From contig OY282455.1 of assembly GCA_958296195.1 (NCBI GenBank), positions 62,001 through 126,000 of the forward strand: a DNA stretch of 64,000 bases, in the 5' to 3' direction. A model generated the notes under the pieces. That model saw only the letters and a program-made list of their open reading frames with translations, did not search any database and was not told the origin of the DNA. Each line of letters begins with the position of its first letter. Positions within the stretch are counted from its first letter, which is position 1. This document shows, one piece after another, positions 1-9,723 of this stretch. The position numbers and the translations under genes are program-made. This DNA comes from an uncultured Pseudomonadales bacterium. Its GTDB lineage: Bacteria; Pseudomonadota; Gammaproteobacteria; Pseudomonadales; Azotimanducaceae.

Positions 1-360
1 GGGGACCGCGCCAAGGCCAGGCGCCAACGCGACTTCGCGGACGGCCATGCGCAGCGCCGGCGCGAAGAGGACAAGCACCGGGGCGTCTAGATGGACCACA
101 TGACCCCGTGCGTTGACGGACAGGAGTTCAAGCAGTTTAGGGTCGCCTGCCCGAAGACCCGTCGCCGTACGCCCGAGTGTTCTCCCGCCACCTCGGGCGT
201 CGCCGAGGTGTTTAAGCGCCTCGGCGACCAACCATCCAAGTAGACGGCGGCTCCGAGTTCAGGGGCGACTTCAAGGACGAGTGGGCCGGGCGCAAACTGC
301 CGCTCAAGGTGCCGCCGCCCCGATGCCCAGACCTCAACAGCATCGTCGAGTGCGCCAATC
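1..360 (+). pseudogene. Broken IS transposase (DDE integrase core) remnant
   Basis: This is the decayed 3' part of a transposase of the IS481-like integrase type. One frame reads DHM...VDGQEFKQF and then ATSGVAEVFKRLGD up to a stop near 240. A shifted frame continues with QVDGGSEF...LPLKVPPPRCPDLN...VECANR, which matches the second Asp and the Glu region of an rve core. An in-frame TAG at 88-90 splits it further, and it runs off the left edge of the window. Stop, frameshift and missing ends make it non-functional. The exact family is inferred from motifs only. It lies directly upstream of the Hsp70-like gene and may have removed that gene's first codons. Confidence 0.65.
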
Positions 361-507
361 GCAAAAAACCAAACAGGCCACAGCCAACCCTACATTTTTT
401 AACAGATTTCCCTTGAAGTTATCCACAAGTTTCGTCATGCTCAGGAATGGACACTCCAACGTAGCCGTATCCAAACCCGCGTCAATACGCTAGATGGCGA
501 GCAACTG

Positions 508-3243
508 ATGGGCAACATCTCCAAGACATTGTGGGTCACATCCATCCGTCCAGAGTTAATAGACGGGGTAACGTTCGTGCCAACCGCTCTACAATACAGT
601 GATGAGATCGCCATAGGCCACCAAGCCGTCCGCGCCAAAGGGTCCTTGATTAACTTCAAATTGGAGTTGGGCGATATCCGTCCTGGACAGTCACCGCATA
701 CTAGAAAACGAACACAGTGTTCTGATGGTCATTTCAGATCTGCGTTTGAACTATCACAGGATTTCCTCAACGGTCTCTTAAAAACCGTCAAGTCGAAGTT
801 ATCGCCAAGGGCAGAATCCGGCAAGATGGGAGCTAGAATAATAGTTGCCGAACCGCTAATTTTTCAGGTCATCGATAAGAGCCGAGAGTGGTTAGAGAAT
901 TACCGCGCCAATATGCGCCGAATTCTAAGTCAATTTGAATCTGTAGAATTTCTCCCAGAACCGTTTGCGGTGTACCAATACTACAAGTATGGACTGCGTC
1001 TTCCCAATTTGGTCGACGAAAGGAAGCATTTGGCACTAATCATTGATTTTGGGGGCGGCACCTTCGATGTCTGTATCATTGAGAGCACAACCAAAGGTGA
1101 CGTCAGCCTAAAGGGCCGGCATTCGAAGCCTCTGTCTGCCAGTTCGGTGCCATACGGGGGTTTTTATCTTGACCGACATATTGCACTGTACCTGATGAAA
1201 AGAAGCGTGGCGGACCCGAAAAAAGGGGAAATAGATAAGTACTATCAACAATACGAAAGAACGTTGAAAGGCGATTTAGACCCAACTGTCTTAAGGGATG
1301 CGGCTCAGAAATTTATTGAGAATATGAAACTTCTTGAACGTATTTGTGAAGATAGAAAAATAAAACTATCGACCAATATTTCTGATTGGTCTCTCAATGC
1401 TGAACGTTATGATAAGGTTTCCGTTCCCGTTCCTGCCAACCCCCTGGAAAGTTGGAGACCAGCCCAAGCTGACCTTTTTAGCCATCAGATGTTCAAGATA
1501 TTTGAAGACCTTTGGAACTCTAAGCTAAAACGAGCGGTTAAGGAAGTGTTGGCGCGAGCAGCTGACCATTTGAAAGGACGGAAGATAGACGTATCCTTGA
1601 TATCCGGTGGTTCGGCGAATATTGGCTGGCTAAAAAATCTCCTGATGAGGGATTTTTCGAGTGAACTCCAGGTAGCTGAACCTATTGATATAAAGGCGTC
1701 ATTCCAGGACGTTGTAGCAAATGGGTTGGCAGTTGAATGTGCCCGACGACACTTCACTCAGGAGGATGGTTCTGCTGAGTTCGTCGCCGTAACCTACAAT
1801 CCAATCCGGCTTCTACTTTCTCCTGACGGTGATGGCTATGTTGCAGGAAGGTTTAGGTCTATCGACGACAAGGTGGATATGGGCGATGCTAGGGCGGGTG
1901 ACCTCATTCCGTCGGCTCAGTCGCTACGACATTTTCTTGACCAACCGCTTCATTGGAAGGTAAAACTACCAAGCCCACCAAGGCGGTATTTGGAGTACCT
2001 GTTTTGCCGGCCTAATAACGATGATCAAAAAGGGCAGTCGGCCATCGACAATCGCTATAATTACGAGGAAGATAGACTTACGACTAGAGATAGGAAATTT
2101 GACTCCAAGATGACTGTTGAGGTGGTTGTCCGGAAGGATGGAACTGTTCATCCAAAGTTCATCTATAAGGAACCGAATATGGATTGGGGAGTTGATGAGA
2201 ATAGCGTGGTTGGAAAGCCATTCTATATAGACATGACCACGGATACGGGGGATCATGCCCTAATGCACTACGTTGGGCTGGATTTTGGGTCGAGTAATTC
2301 ATCGGTTTGCTGTTTGTCGGGCAGAGATATAGAGCTTACAAATGCGCGTAGTGCATATGCTGCATGGCAAGGAATTAGTGAGTCGCTTAGGTTAATTCCC
2401 TATCCAGCTGCAGTGGCGGTCAGGAAATTCTTGGCACAACATGAAACGAGCAGGGTATTTGATTCTGCGCTAGAGGCTTATGAAGCATGTCTTGCAATAT
2501 TGTCATATTCTTTAGCTGCTGATGCTCTTGGAGTTGACAAGAGTTGGAAAGGGCTGAAACAGGATAACTACCAACATAGGTCACTAGGCCCTCTTAAGGC
2601 GCTTTTGTATTCTGCTGGGGAAGTTGTCGGTGCCGAAGGTCGGTGCGTCCGAAATGTTCTAAACATTCAAAAAAGTGAGATGCTTGAAAGGGCGACCAGT
2701 CGTTTCACGGACGCGAAACATCAAAAGGCTGACAAGGGGTCTCCTGAGTGGGTCGACTATGTGGAAGACATAGTTCAGGCGATGGTGGGGTCTCTAAATG
2801 GTAATCTTTTCGGCTATTGTGCGACATCCGAAAAGATTCCTCTAGAAGATAGGTTTGAGGGAATTTTTGTAGTTGCGCATGATGTGCCGCCATTTGTGGA
2901 TTACTATCGGTACAAGTCCGAAATAGCAATTGATCCCTCGGTTGCCCTTATGTTCAATAAGGATGTGGGTCTAGCTAGATCGTTAACGCCACTATTTGTG
3001 TTCGGTGATAGAAGCGATTACGATCATAAGATCTGTTATCTGTTGGACCAATTTGGTCGATCTGGTGGTGGCCTCTTTAGGGCTTGCCACAGTTCTGATA
3101 ACAAGTGGAGGGCGGATCAAATTTATCCCAGATTGCAGAATGTTGTTAGGGATTTGCAACATGATGGGAGGTTTGTGCTAGGGGATGTGTCGCTGCAAAT
3201 ACTTAGGCAGCATGGATCTGGCGACGACGAGTTAAGCGCATGA
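508..3243 (+). CDS. Hsp70/actin-fold ATPase, double-domain, defence-linked
   Basis: Large protein (911 aa) of the Hsp70/actin ATPase superfamily. The first domain shows VPTALQYSDE near residue 20, the phosphate-2 loop DFGGGTFDV at 180-188 and an adenosine-type GGSAN at about 367. A second phosphate-1-like loop, GLDFGSSNS, lies at about 590-598 and opens a second, more divergent half. The first domain lacks its own phosphate-1 loop: the ATG at 508 leaves only about 20 codons before VPTALQY. The frame is open upstream to 403 without an ATG, so the 5' end may be truncated or frameshifted. Codon use is clearly AT-richer than the next two genes, which suggests transfer. It is 119 bp upstream of a DUF1156 methyltransferase gene on the same strand. 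A role as the nucleotide-dependent sensor or assembly ATPase of a defence module is inference. Confidence 0.65.
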   Translation: MGNISKTLWVTSIRPELIDGVTFVPTALQYSDEIAIGHQAVRAKGSLINFKLELGDIRPGQSPHTRKRTQCSDGHFRSAFELSQDFLNGLLKTVKSKLSPRAESGKMGARIIVAEPLIFQVIDKSREWLENYRANMRRILSQFESVEFLPEPFAVYQYYKYGLRLPNLVDERKHLALIIDFGGGTFDVCIIESTTKGDVSLKGRHSKPLSASSVPYGGFYLDRHIALYLMKRSVADPKKGEIDKYYQQYERTLKGDLDPTVLRDAAQKFIENMKLLERICEDRKIKLSTNISDWSLNAERYDKVSVPVPANPLESWRPAQADLFSHQMFKIFEDLWNSKLKRAVKEVLARAADHLKGRKIDVSLISGGSANIGWLKNLLMRDFSSELQVAEPIDIKASFQDVVANGLAVECARRHFTQEDGSAEFVAVTYNPIRLLLSPDGDGYVAGRFRSIDDKVDMGDARAGDLIPSAQSLRHFLDQPLHWKVKLPSPPRRYLEYLFCRPNNDDQKGQSAIDNRYNYEEDRLTTRDRKFDSKMTVEVVVRKDGTVHPKFIYKEPNMDWGVDENSVVGKPFYIDMTTDTGDHALMHYVGLDFGSSNSSVCCLSGRDIELTNARSAYAAWQGISESLRLIPYPAAVAVRKFLAQHETSRVFDSALEAYEACLAILSYSLAADALGVDKSWKGLKQDNYQHRSLGPLKALLYSAGEVVGAEGRCVRNVLNIQKSEMLERATSRFTDAKHQKADKGSPEWVDYVEDIVQAMVGSLNGNLFGYCATSEKIPLEDRFEGIFVVAHDVPPFVDYYRYKSEIAIDPSVALMFNKDVGLARSLTPLFVFGDRSDYDHKICYLLDQFGRSGGGLFRACHSSDNKWRADQIYPRLQNVVRDLQHDGRFVLGDVSLQILRQHGSGDDELSA

Positions 3244-3362
3244 GTTGCGGAGCATTGGCCCTATTGGGGCATTGGCTTAGATTTTGAGGTAGAGCGGGAT
3301 GTTCTTTTGATCGCTAAGGCCAGAGGCAATCAGGTGTCACGTTATAGTGGCTAGGAACAACA

Positions 3363-6300
3363 GTGCCTGACACCCGCCTAATCGAGCGCTGGCTGCCCAT
3401 TGCCGAGATTGGCATCGAGAGCACTCGGGAGCGGACGCCTATGACGCCGTTCCCAGCACCGAATCGCCTGCATGTGTGGTGGGCGCGGCGGCCTTTGGTG
3501 GCGTCTCGGGCGGCGATACTCGCTTCGGTGCTGCCGGCAGACGCCGACCGCGACAAATTCCTGTACGCGCTGGGAATTCATGGCGACCCGATCAAAGGCC
3601 GTATGGCGATTGAGACGGCGCGGAGGACTGGCGTTCGGGTAGCTGACCCTTATGGGTACGCACGGGCTTTTGGCTTCTCGCCGGGCAGGGACGGGATTGA
3701 GTGGTTAACGGCCTTGGCTGGGCCATTGGGGAACGTTGTCTTTCTTGATCCCACAGCGGGTGGAGGGAATATCCCCTTTGAGGCGACGCGAATGGGAGTC
3801 TCCGTACTTGCCAATGATCTGAACCCGGTAGCTGGGCTGGTTACGGAGGCAACCATTCGTTGGCCTTTCACTTCTGGAAAGGTCGAAAATGAGTTCCGCG
3901 ACTTGGTGCAGCGCCACCGGCAGCGAATCGAGGGGAAGCTAACGGTCCACTTCCCGCAGCACCATTCGCCGGATCAAGTTGACCTAACATACCTCTGGTC
4001 CCGCACCGTCACCTGCCCCTACTGCGATGGCTTGGTGCCGCTGTCCCCGAACTGGCGGCTGGCGGCCGATGGTGCCGGCGTTCGCTTGCGGCCACGTCTT
4101 AGCGGTGGGCCGCAGTCGGAGGGGCGGGTTTGCGCTTTTGAGATTGTCGATACGACCGGGGAGCAGTCCGCTGGCACGGTCTCCAAAGGGGACGGGATCT
4201 GTCCCTATTCCGACTGCGAGCGGGTGATCGACGGCGATGAGATCAAGGCGCAGGCGCAAGCGGGGCGGATGGGTGAGCAGTTGTACGCGGTGGTCTATAA
4301 GCAACGGATGGTCGTTGAGACGAAGACGGGGCGCAAGCGCGAGAAGTGGGTGCGCGGCTATCGGGCGCCGCGACTGGAAGACGACAACAGCGCTGAAATT
4401 CGGGCGGCGTTGGCGGCAAAGCTGCCGGAGTGGCAGGCGTTCGACCTCGTGCCCAGCGAGAGCATCCCGGAGGGCAGCAAGACAACGGAGCCCATGCGCT
4501 ACGGCATGACGATGTGGCGCGACCTGTTCTCACCCCGCCAACTCCTGTGCCACGGCACCAGCGTGGAAGTGTTCCGGGAGATGCTCGAAGCGGACCGGGC
4601 CGCCGGCGAGCTAACGGAAGTGCGCCAAGCCGCCTATGGCTATCTGGCGATCGCTTTGGACACTCTGTTGAACTACAACAATCGAGCTGGTCGGTGGGAC
4701 GTTACTACGGGAAGAGTCCGCTCCATCTTCGACAGGCACGACTTCGCTTTCGTCTGGTCCTATGCGGAGATGGCCCCTCTTGTCACGGGCGTCGGCTACG
4801 ACTGGGCAATCGACAAAACCGCCAAATGCATTAAGGAACTCATCCGACTCGTCAACCCCGACAGCCGACTCCCCGACCTGTTTGACCAATCCGCCCAGAG
4901 ACCGCCTCAGCCGGCGAAGCCGGCCGTTGGTCGGGCGAGCGACGCCGACCCGTTCAACCAATCCACAGAGGAACCGTCCGACCAACGCACCGAAAGACCA
5001 CGCCAACCGCCTCCGGTCATCATCACCTGCAAGTCCGCGGACAGCCTCGACCACATCGCCAACGCCAGCATTGACGTGGTGGTCATGGACCCGCCCTACT
5101 ACGACAACGTCATGTATGCCGAACTGTCGGATTTCTTCTACGTTTGGCTGAAACGCACCGCGGGGCATGTCTTCCCCGAACTGTTCCGCCGCCAGTTGAC
5201 GGATAAGGACAACGAAGCGGTGGCCAATCCCGCCCGGTTCCAAGGGCAGAAGGGTGCCAAGGCGCTGGCGGGACGCGACTACCAAGACCGTATGGCCGCC
5301 ATCTTCGCGGAGTGCCGGCGCGTGTTGAAGCCGAACGGCATCATGACGCTGATGTTCACCCACAAGGCCACCGGCGCTTGGGATGCCCTCACCAAGGGCT
5401 TGATGCAGGCGGGCTTCGTCATCACCGCGTCCTGGCCCATCAACACGGAGGCCGGCGGCAGCCTGCACATCCGCAACAAGGCGGCGGCCAACAGCACCGT
5501 GTTTCTGGCCTGCCGCCCGCGGGAGCAAGCGTCCCAAGTTCGGGATGGCGTCACCTATTGGGAAGATGTCGAACCGCGAGTGGCCAAGGCCGTCCGCACC
5601 CGGGTGGCGGAGTTTCAGGAAGCGGGCATCGCCGGCGTGGATCTCTATCTGGCGTCCTTCGGGCCGGCGCTGGAGGAGTTCTCCCGCCACTGGCCGCTCA
5701 CCCGGGGCACACCCCGGGAACGCCCGGCGGAGATGAAGCGCCGCCGCCAGCAGGCATTGTTCGAGGAGGAATGGGACCCTTACGCGGCAACGCCGGAGGA
5801 TGCCTTGGACGCCGCCCGCCGCGAGGTGAAGCGCTGGCGCTTGGAGCAGTTGACGCACAAGAAGGCGAAGGAGGATTTGGACCCTGTCACCGCCTTCTTC
5901 GTCCTGGCATGGGATGCCTTCCGCGCCCCCATCTTCGCCTACGACGAAGCCCTGCGCTTGGCCCGCGCCGTGGGGGTGGACATGGAGGCCGATGTCACCA
6001 AGCGCCTCGGCGAGAAACGCAACAGCGACTTTCGCCTGTGGGACAGCGCCAAGCGGGCAGCCAAGGGCACCATCGGCCCAGTGGACGGCAGCCGGGGGCT
6101 GATCGACAGCATCCACCACGCGGCGAACATCGCCCGCAGCCACTCCATCGCGGAAGCGCGGGATTTGCTGGCGGAACACGACATGGATCAGGATGCGCGG
6201 CTGTTCCGGGCGCTGGAAGCGGTGCTGGAGGTGCTGCCCGTCTCCAAGGCCTTCACGGGCGTGGATTTGCAAGGCGAGGCGGCGGCGGCCAGCAACGATT

Positions 6301-6398
6301 TCGAGGCGCTCTACAGTCTCTCCCGGCTGGCCTACCAAAATGAAATCGATCAGCCGGAGCAACTCAAAATCTGGCTGGGATCGAGCGAAGGCGAATAG
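3363..6398 (+). CDS. DUF1156-family DNA methyltransferase
   Basis: Adenine/N4-type DNA methyltransferase (1011 aa) that should transfer a methyl group from SAM to DNA. The N-terminal DUF1156 segment carries [13 protein letters not shown] near residue 38. SAM motif I is [10 protein letters not shown] at about 127. A zinc-ribbon-like CPYCDG at about 218 and a CPYSDCERV further on suggest metal binding. The catalytic motif IV is [10 protein letters not shown] at about 575, followed by a conserved FYVWLKR. The C-terminal third is helical. The start is GTG at 3363. It is the middle gene of a three-gene run, 76 bp before the helicase. Proteins of this family recur in defence islands with PLD helicases and an ATPase, so a self-marking role is likely. 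The target sequence cannot be read from the gene. Confidence 0.85.
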   Translation: MPDTRLIERWLPIAEIGIESTRERTPMTPFPAPNRLHVWWARRPLVASRAAILASVLPADADRDKFLYALGIHGDPIKGRMAIETARRTGVRVADPYGYARAFGFSPGRDGIEWLTALAGPLGNVVFLDPTAGGGNIPFEATRMGVSVLANDLNPVAGLVTEATIRWPFTSGKVENEFRDLVQRHRQRIEGKLTVHFPQHHSPDQVDLTYLWSRTVTCPYCDGLVPLSPNWRLAADGAGVRLRPRLSGGPQSEGRVCAFEIVDTTGEQSAGTVSKGDGICPYSDCERVIDGDEIKAQAQAGRMGEQLYAVVYKQRMVVETKTGRKREKWVRGYRAPRLEDDNSAEIRAALAAKLPEWQAFDLVPSESIPEGSKTTEPMRYGMTMWRDLFSPRQLLCHGTSVEVFREMLEADRAAGELTEVRQAAYGYLAIALDTLLNYNNRAGRWDVTTGRVRSIFDRHDFAFVWSYAEMAPLVTGVGYDWAIDKTAKCIKELIRLVNPDSRLPDLFDQSAQRPPQPAKPAVGRASDADPFNQSTEEPSDQRTERPRQPPPVIITCKSADSLDHIANASIDVVVMDPPYYDNVMYAELSDFFYVWLKRTAGHVFPELFRRQLTDKDNEAVANPARFQGQKGAKALAGRDYQDRMAAIFAECRRVLKPNGIMTLMFTHKATGAWDALTKGLMQAGFVITASWPINTEAGGSLHIRNKAAANSTVFLACRPREQASQVRDGVTYWEDVEPRVAKAVRTRVAEFQEAGIAGVDLYLASFGPALEEFSRHWPLTRGTPRERPAEMKRRRQQALFEEEWDPYAATPEDALDAARREVKRWRLEQLTHKKAKEDLDPVTAFFVLAWDAFRAPIFAYDEALRLARAVGVDMEADVTKRLGEKRNSDFRLWDSAKRAAKGTIGPVDGSRGLIDSIHHAANIARSHSIAEARDLLAEHDMDQDARLFRALEAVLEVLPVSKAFTGVDLQGEAAAASNDFEALYSLSRLAYQNEIDQPEQLKIWLGSSEGE

Positions 6399-6473
6399 AA
6401 CGATGCTGCATGATCGCACTTCGCAACCTCGCTACGACATGACGGAAGGCAGAGGTCCCATACGGAGCATGCG

Positions 6474-9400
6474 ATGCTGATTGACCACGCTTGGCAACTG
6501 CGCTACACGCCGGAAGACGGTGATCTGGTCAAGCTCTTCTACATTCCGGCGTTGGAGGACGCCGAACGCTACCACCGGCTCACCGGCTACTTCAACGCCA
6601 GTGCCTTAGCGCTGGCGGCGCGGGGCATTGAAGGCTTGGTGCGCAACCGCGGCGTCATGCGGCTATTGGTCGGCTGCACCTTGGAGGTGGGCGAAATCGA
6701 AGCCATCGAACGTGGCGAGGCGTTGCGCGAACAGGTGGAGAAGCGCTTGGCCAAGCTGCCCTTGGCACCGCCGGATGCGGAGGCTTGCGGCGCGTTGGAA
6801 CTGCTGGCTTGGATGGTCGGCCGCGGCCATCTGGAGGTGAAGGTGGCGGTGCCCTGCGACGACAGCGGCAAGCCGGTTCAGGACAACGCCATCTTTCACG
6901 AAAAGGCCGGCATCGTGGAGGATCGCGCCGGCAACCGCATCGCCTGGAACGGCAGTTTGAACGAAACCGCCGCCGGCTGGCGGCGCAATTGGGAGAGCAT
7001 CCACGTTTACACCAGTTGGGGGCGGGAACCGGAGCGTGTGGATAGCGAAGAGAGGAACTTCACCCGCCTGTGGGCCAACCGTTCCGAGCGCCTGATCGTG
7101 CTGGACGTGCCCAACGCCGTTCGGCGAGACCTGTTGCGCTTCATGCCCAAGGGTTTGCCGGGGCGCCTGCTGGAGCCTTCAGCCCCGCCCCCAAGCCCGC
7201 CACACCCAACGGCTGCGCCCTCTGCGGCGGCAAAGCCGCTAATCGATCTGCGCAGCTTGGTGTGGAACTTCGTCTCCTTGGCCCCGCGGCTGCCGAACGG
7301 TGGCGCATGGGTTGGTGAGGCGACCGCCCCGGTGGAGCCTTGGCCGCATCAGGCCCGTGCGTTCCAGCGTTTGTACGCCAATTGGCCGCCGAAGCTGCTG
7401 ATTGCGGACGAAGTGGGCTTGGGCAAGACCATTCAGGCCGGGTTGCTGCTGCGTCAGGCTTGGCTGGCGGGCAAAGCCAAGCGCATCCTGATCTTGGCGC
7501 CCAAGGCGGTGCTGCGGCAGTGGCAAATCGAATTGCGTGAGAAGTTCAACCTGAACTGGCCCATCTACGACGGCCGCCAACTGGTTTGGCAGCCCTCGCC
7601 GGCGCTGGGGGCCCTTGGCGAACCGGATGCACAGGGCAAGCCTTGGCACGAACAGCCGGCCGTGATTGCGTCCAGCCAGCTCATGCGGCGGCAGGAGCGC
7701 AGCGCCGTTTTGCTCGAAGAAGCCGAGCCTTGGGATCTGATCGTGCTGGACGAAGCCCATCACGCCCGCCGCCGCTCCGCCGGCGTTAAGCGGGATGACC
7801 GGCCCAACGCCCTGCTGCGACTGATGCGGTCACTCAGGGAGCGCACCCAAGGGCTGGTGTTGCTGACGGCCACGCCGATGCAGGTTCATCCCATCGAAAC
7901 CTGGGACTTGCTGGACCTGCTGGGCTTGCCGCGGGAATGGTCCGCGGATGCCTTCCTGCAGTTCTTTGCGGACTTGGAGGCGCCCAACCCTTCGCAGGAG
8001 GCGATGGAGCGCTTGTCCCGCCTGTTCCGCGCCGTGGAGCGCGAGCATGGGGCATTGGCCCGGGACGAAGCCCAGCGCCGCACCGAGCTCTCCCCGCTGC
8101 AAGTCCGCCGGGTGCTGCGGGCGTTGCGTTACGAGGCCACCATTCCGCGCCGTCAACTGAACCCGGCGCAACGGCGCGCCGCGCTTGCCCTGATTCGGGC
8201 CTACACGCCGATTCGCCACTTGGTTTCGCGCTACACCCGCCAACTGTTGCGCCGCTATGCGCAAAAGGGCCTGTTGGATGCGCCCATTGCGAACCGCGCC
8301 GTGGAGGATCGCTTCCTGCCCATGACGGCGGCGGAGCGGGCATTGTACGAAGCGGTGGAAGCGTATATTTCCAACACCTATAACCAAGCGGCCGCAGCCG
8401 AACGTTCCGCGGTGGGTTTCGTGATGACCATCTATCGCCGCCGCGTGGCCAGCAGCTTCGCCGCATTGCGCAGAACCTTCGAGAAGCGGTTGGATGCGAT
8501 GGCGCGAAGGAGCGCCGCGCCCTTGGATGCCGAGGAGGATGCGCCGGACGACGAAACCTTGGACGAACAGCCGGACGCGGACGAACTCGAAGCCCAGTTG
8601 CGCCGCGCCCTGGCCACCGACGAGCGCGAGCAAATTGCCGAACTGCTCGAACGCGCCCGTTCGCTGCCGCCGGACAGCAAGCTGGCCAACCTGCAGGCGG
8701 CGCTGGCCGAACTGCGCGATCAGGGCTGCGGCCAAGCGATGGTGTTCACCCAGTTCACCGACACGATGGACTTCCTGCGCACGGCGCTGCTGCGCCAAGG
8801 CGACCTGCGCCTGATGTGCTTTTCCGGGCGCGGCGGCGAGGTTCCTTCTACCGATGGCACTGCTTGGCGCAAGATTAGCCGCGACGACGCCAAGCGCCGC
8901 TTTCGGAACGGCGAAGCGGATGTGCTGCTGTGTACGGACGCCGCCGCCGAGGGCTTGAATTTTCAATTCTGCGGCGCACTGGTGAATTACGACATGCCTT
9001 GGAACCCCATGCGCGTGGAGCAGCGCATCGGGCGCATCGACCGCCTAGGCCAGCAGCACCCCAACATCCGCATCGTCAACCTGCACTACGAAGACACCGT
9101 GGAAACGGACGTGTATCGGGCGCTGCGGGAGCGCATTCAACTGTTCGAGACGGTGGTGGGCCGCCTGCAGCCCATCCTGGCGCAACTGCCCCGCACCATC
9201 GCCAATGCGGTGCTCACCAAGGGCACCGGCACGGCCATCGCCAAGGACGCGAGCCAAGCGGACCCCATAGCGGCCATTCAACAACAAACGGAGGAAGCCC
9301 AAGCGAGCGGCTTCGACATCGACGCCGCCCTGCACGAGGACTTGGCCGAGGCCATCGCCCCGCCGCCTTCGCCCCCGTCGCCAATCACCATGGACGACTT

Positions 9401-9665
9401 GGACCGCATCCTCACCACCCCAGACCTCATGCCTCCCGATGTGGAGCTCCAATCCCTCGGCAACCGCGAATACGGCCTACGGATGGCGGGCATGGAAGAG
9501 TTCGTGCGCGTCACCACCGATCCCGCCTACTTTGAGGAAAACGCCGAAAGCCTGGAGCTATGGTCGCCCGGCAACCCCCTATTCCAAGCCCCGGACTTGC
9601 TAGCGGAGGCGGGGGAGCAGCCGGCGGGAACGACGCTGCGGGATCTGCTGGAAAGGTGGGGATGA
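6474..9665 (+). CDS. PLD-nuclease / SNF2 helicase fusion
   Basis: 1063-residue fusion. Residues 1-200 look like a phospholipase D-type nuclease domain, with the signature FHEKAGIVEDRAGN and NGSLNET at about 142-165. Residues 280-950 are an SNF2-family DNA translocase: Walker A ADEVGLGKT at about 308, DEAH at about 427, TATP at about 464, and the motif V-VI stretch TDAAAEGLN...QRIGRIDRLGQQ at about 820-855. It should use ATP to move on DNA and probably cuts or signals through the PLD domain. Only one HxK-type site is visible, so cleavage may need dimerisation. It closes the three-gene module beginning at 508. SNF2/PLD helicases with DUF1156 methylases recall the helicase-methylase-ATPase arrangement of bacterial defence. 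Confidence 0.85.
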   Translation: MLIDHAWQLRYTPEDGDLVKLFYIPALEDAERYHRLTGYFNASALALAARGIEGLVRNRGVMRLLVGCTLEVGEIEAIERGEALREQVEKRLAKLPLAPPDAEACGALELLAWMVGRGHLEVKVAVPCDDSGKPVQDNAIFHEKAGIVEDRAGNRIAWNGSLNETAAGWRRNWESIHVYTSWGREPERVDSEERNFTRLWANRSERLIVLDVPNAVRRDLLRFMPKGLPGRLLEPSAPPPSPPHPTAAPSAAAKPLIDLRSLVWNFVSLAPRLPNGGAWVGEATAPVEPWPHQARAFQRLYANWPPKLLIADEVGLGKTIQAGLLLRQAWLAGKAKRILILAPKAVLRQWQIELREKFNLNWPIYDGRQLVWQPSPALGALGEPDAQGKPWHEQPAVIASSQLMRRQERSAVLLEEAEPWDLIVLDEAHHARRRSAGVKRDDRPNALLRLMRSLRERTQGLVLLTATPMQVHPIETWDLLDLLGLPREWSADAFLQFFADLEAPNPSQEAMERLSRLFRAVEREHGALARDEAQRRTELSPLQVRRVLRALRYEATIPRRQLNPAQRRAALALIRAYTPIRHLVSRYTRQLLRRYAQKGLLDAPIANRAVEDRFLPMTAAERALYEAVEAYISNTYNQAAAAERSAVGFVMTIYRRRVASSFAALRRTFEKRLDAMARRSAAPLDAEEDAPDDETLDEQPDADELEAQLRRALATDEREQIAELLERARSLPPDSKLANLQAALAELRDQGCGQAMVFTQFTDTMDFLRTALLRQGDLRLMCFSGRGGEVPSTDGTAWRKISRDDAKRRFRNGEADVLLCTDAAAEGLNFQFCGALVNYDMPWNPMRVEQRIGRIDRLGQQHPNIRIVNLHYEDTVETDVYRALRERIQLFETVVGRLQPILAQLPRTIANAVLTKGTGTAIAKDASQADPIAAIQQQTEEAQASGFDIDAALHEDLAEAIAPPPSPPSPITMDDLDRILTTPDLMPPDVELQSLGNREYGLRMAGMEEFVRVTTDPAYFEENAESLELWSPGNPLFQAPDLLAEAGEQPAGTTLRDLLERWG

Positions 9666-9723
9666 CCGCAACGCCAGGGATCGGGGCGTGGCAAGTTGGC
9701 GCTTCTCCCCTGAACGATGCTGC

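Noticed and set aside
4611-6419. 602-codon minus-strand frame opposite the DUF1156 methylase gene
   Set aside because: It is an antisense shadow of a GC-rich gene: no domain, arginine/alanine-rich composition, and the plus strand has clear methylase motifs.
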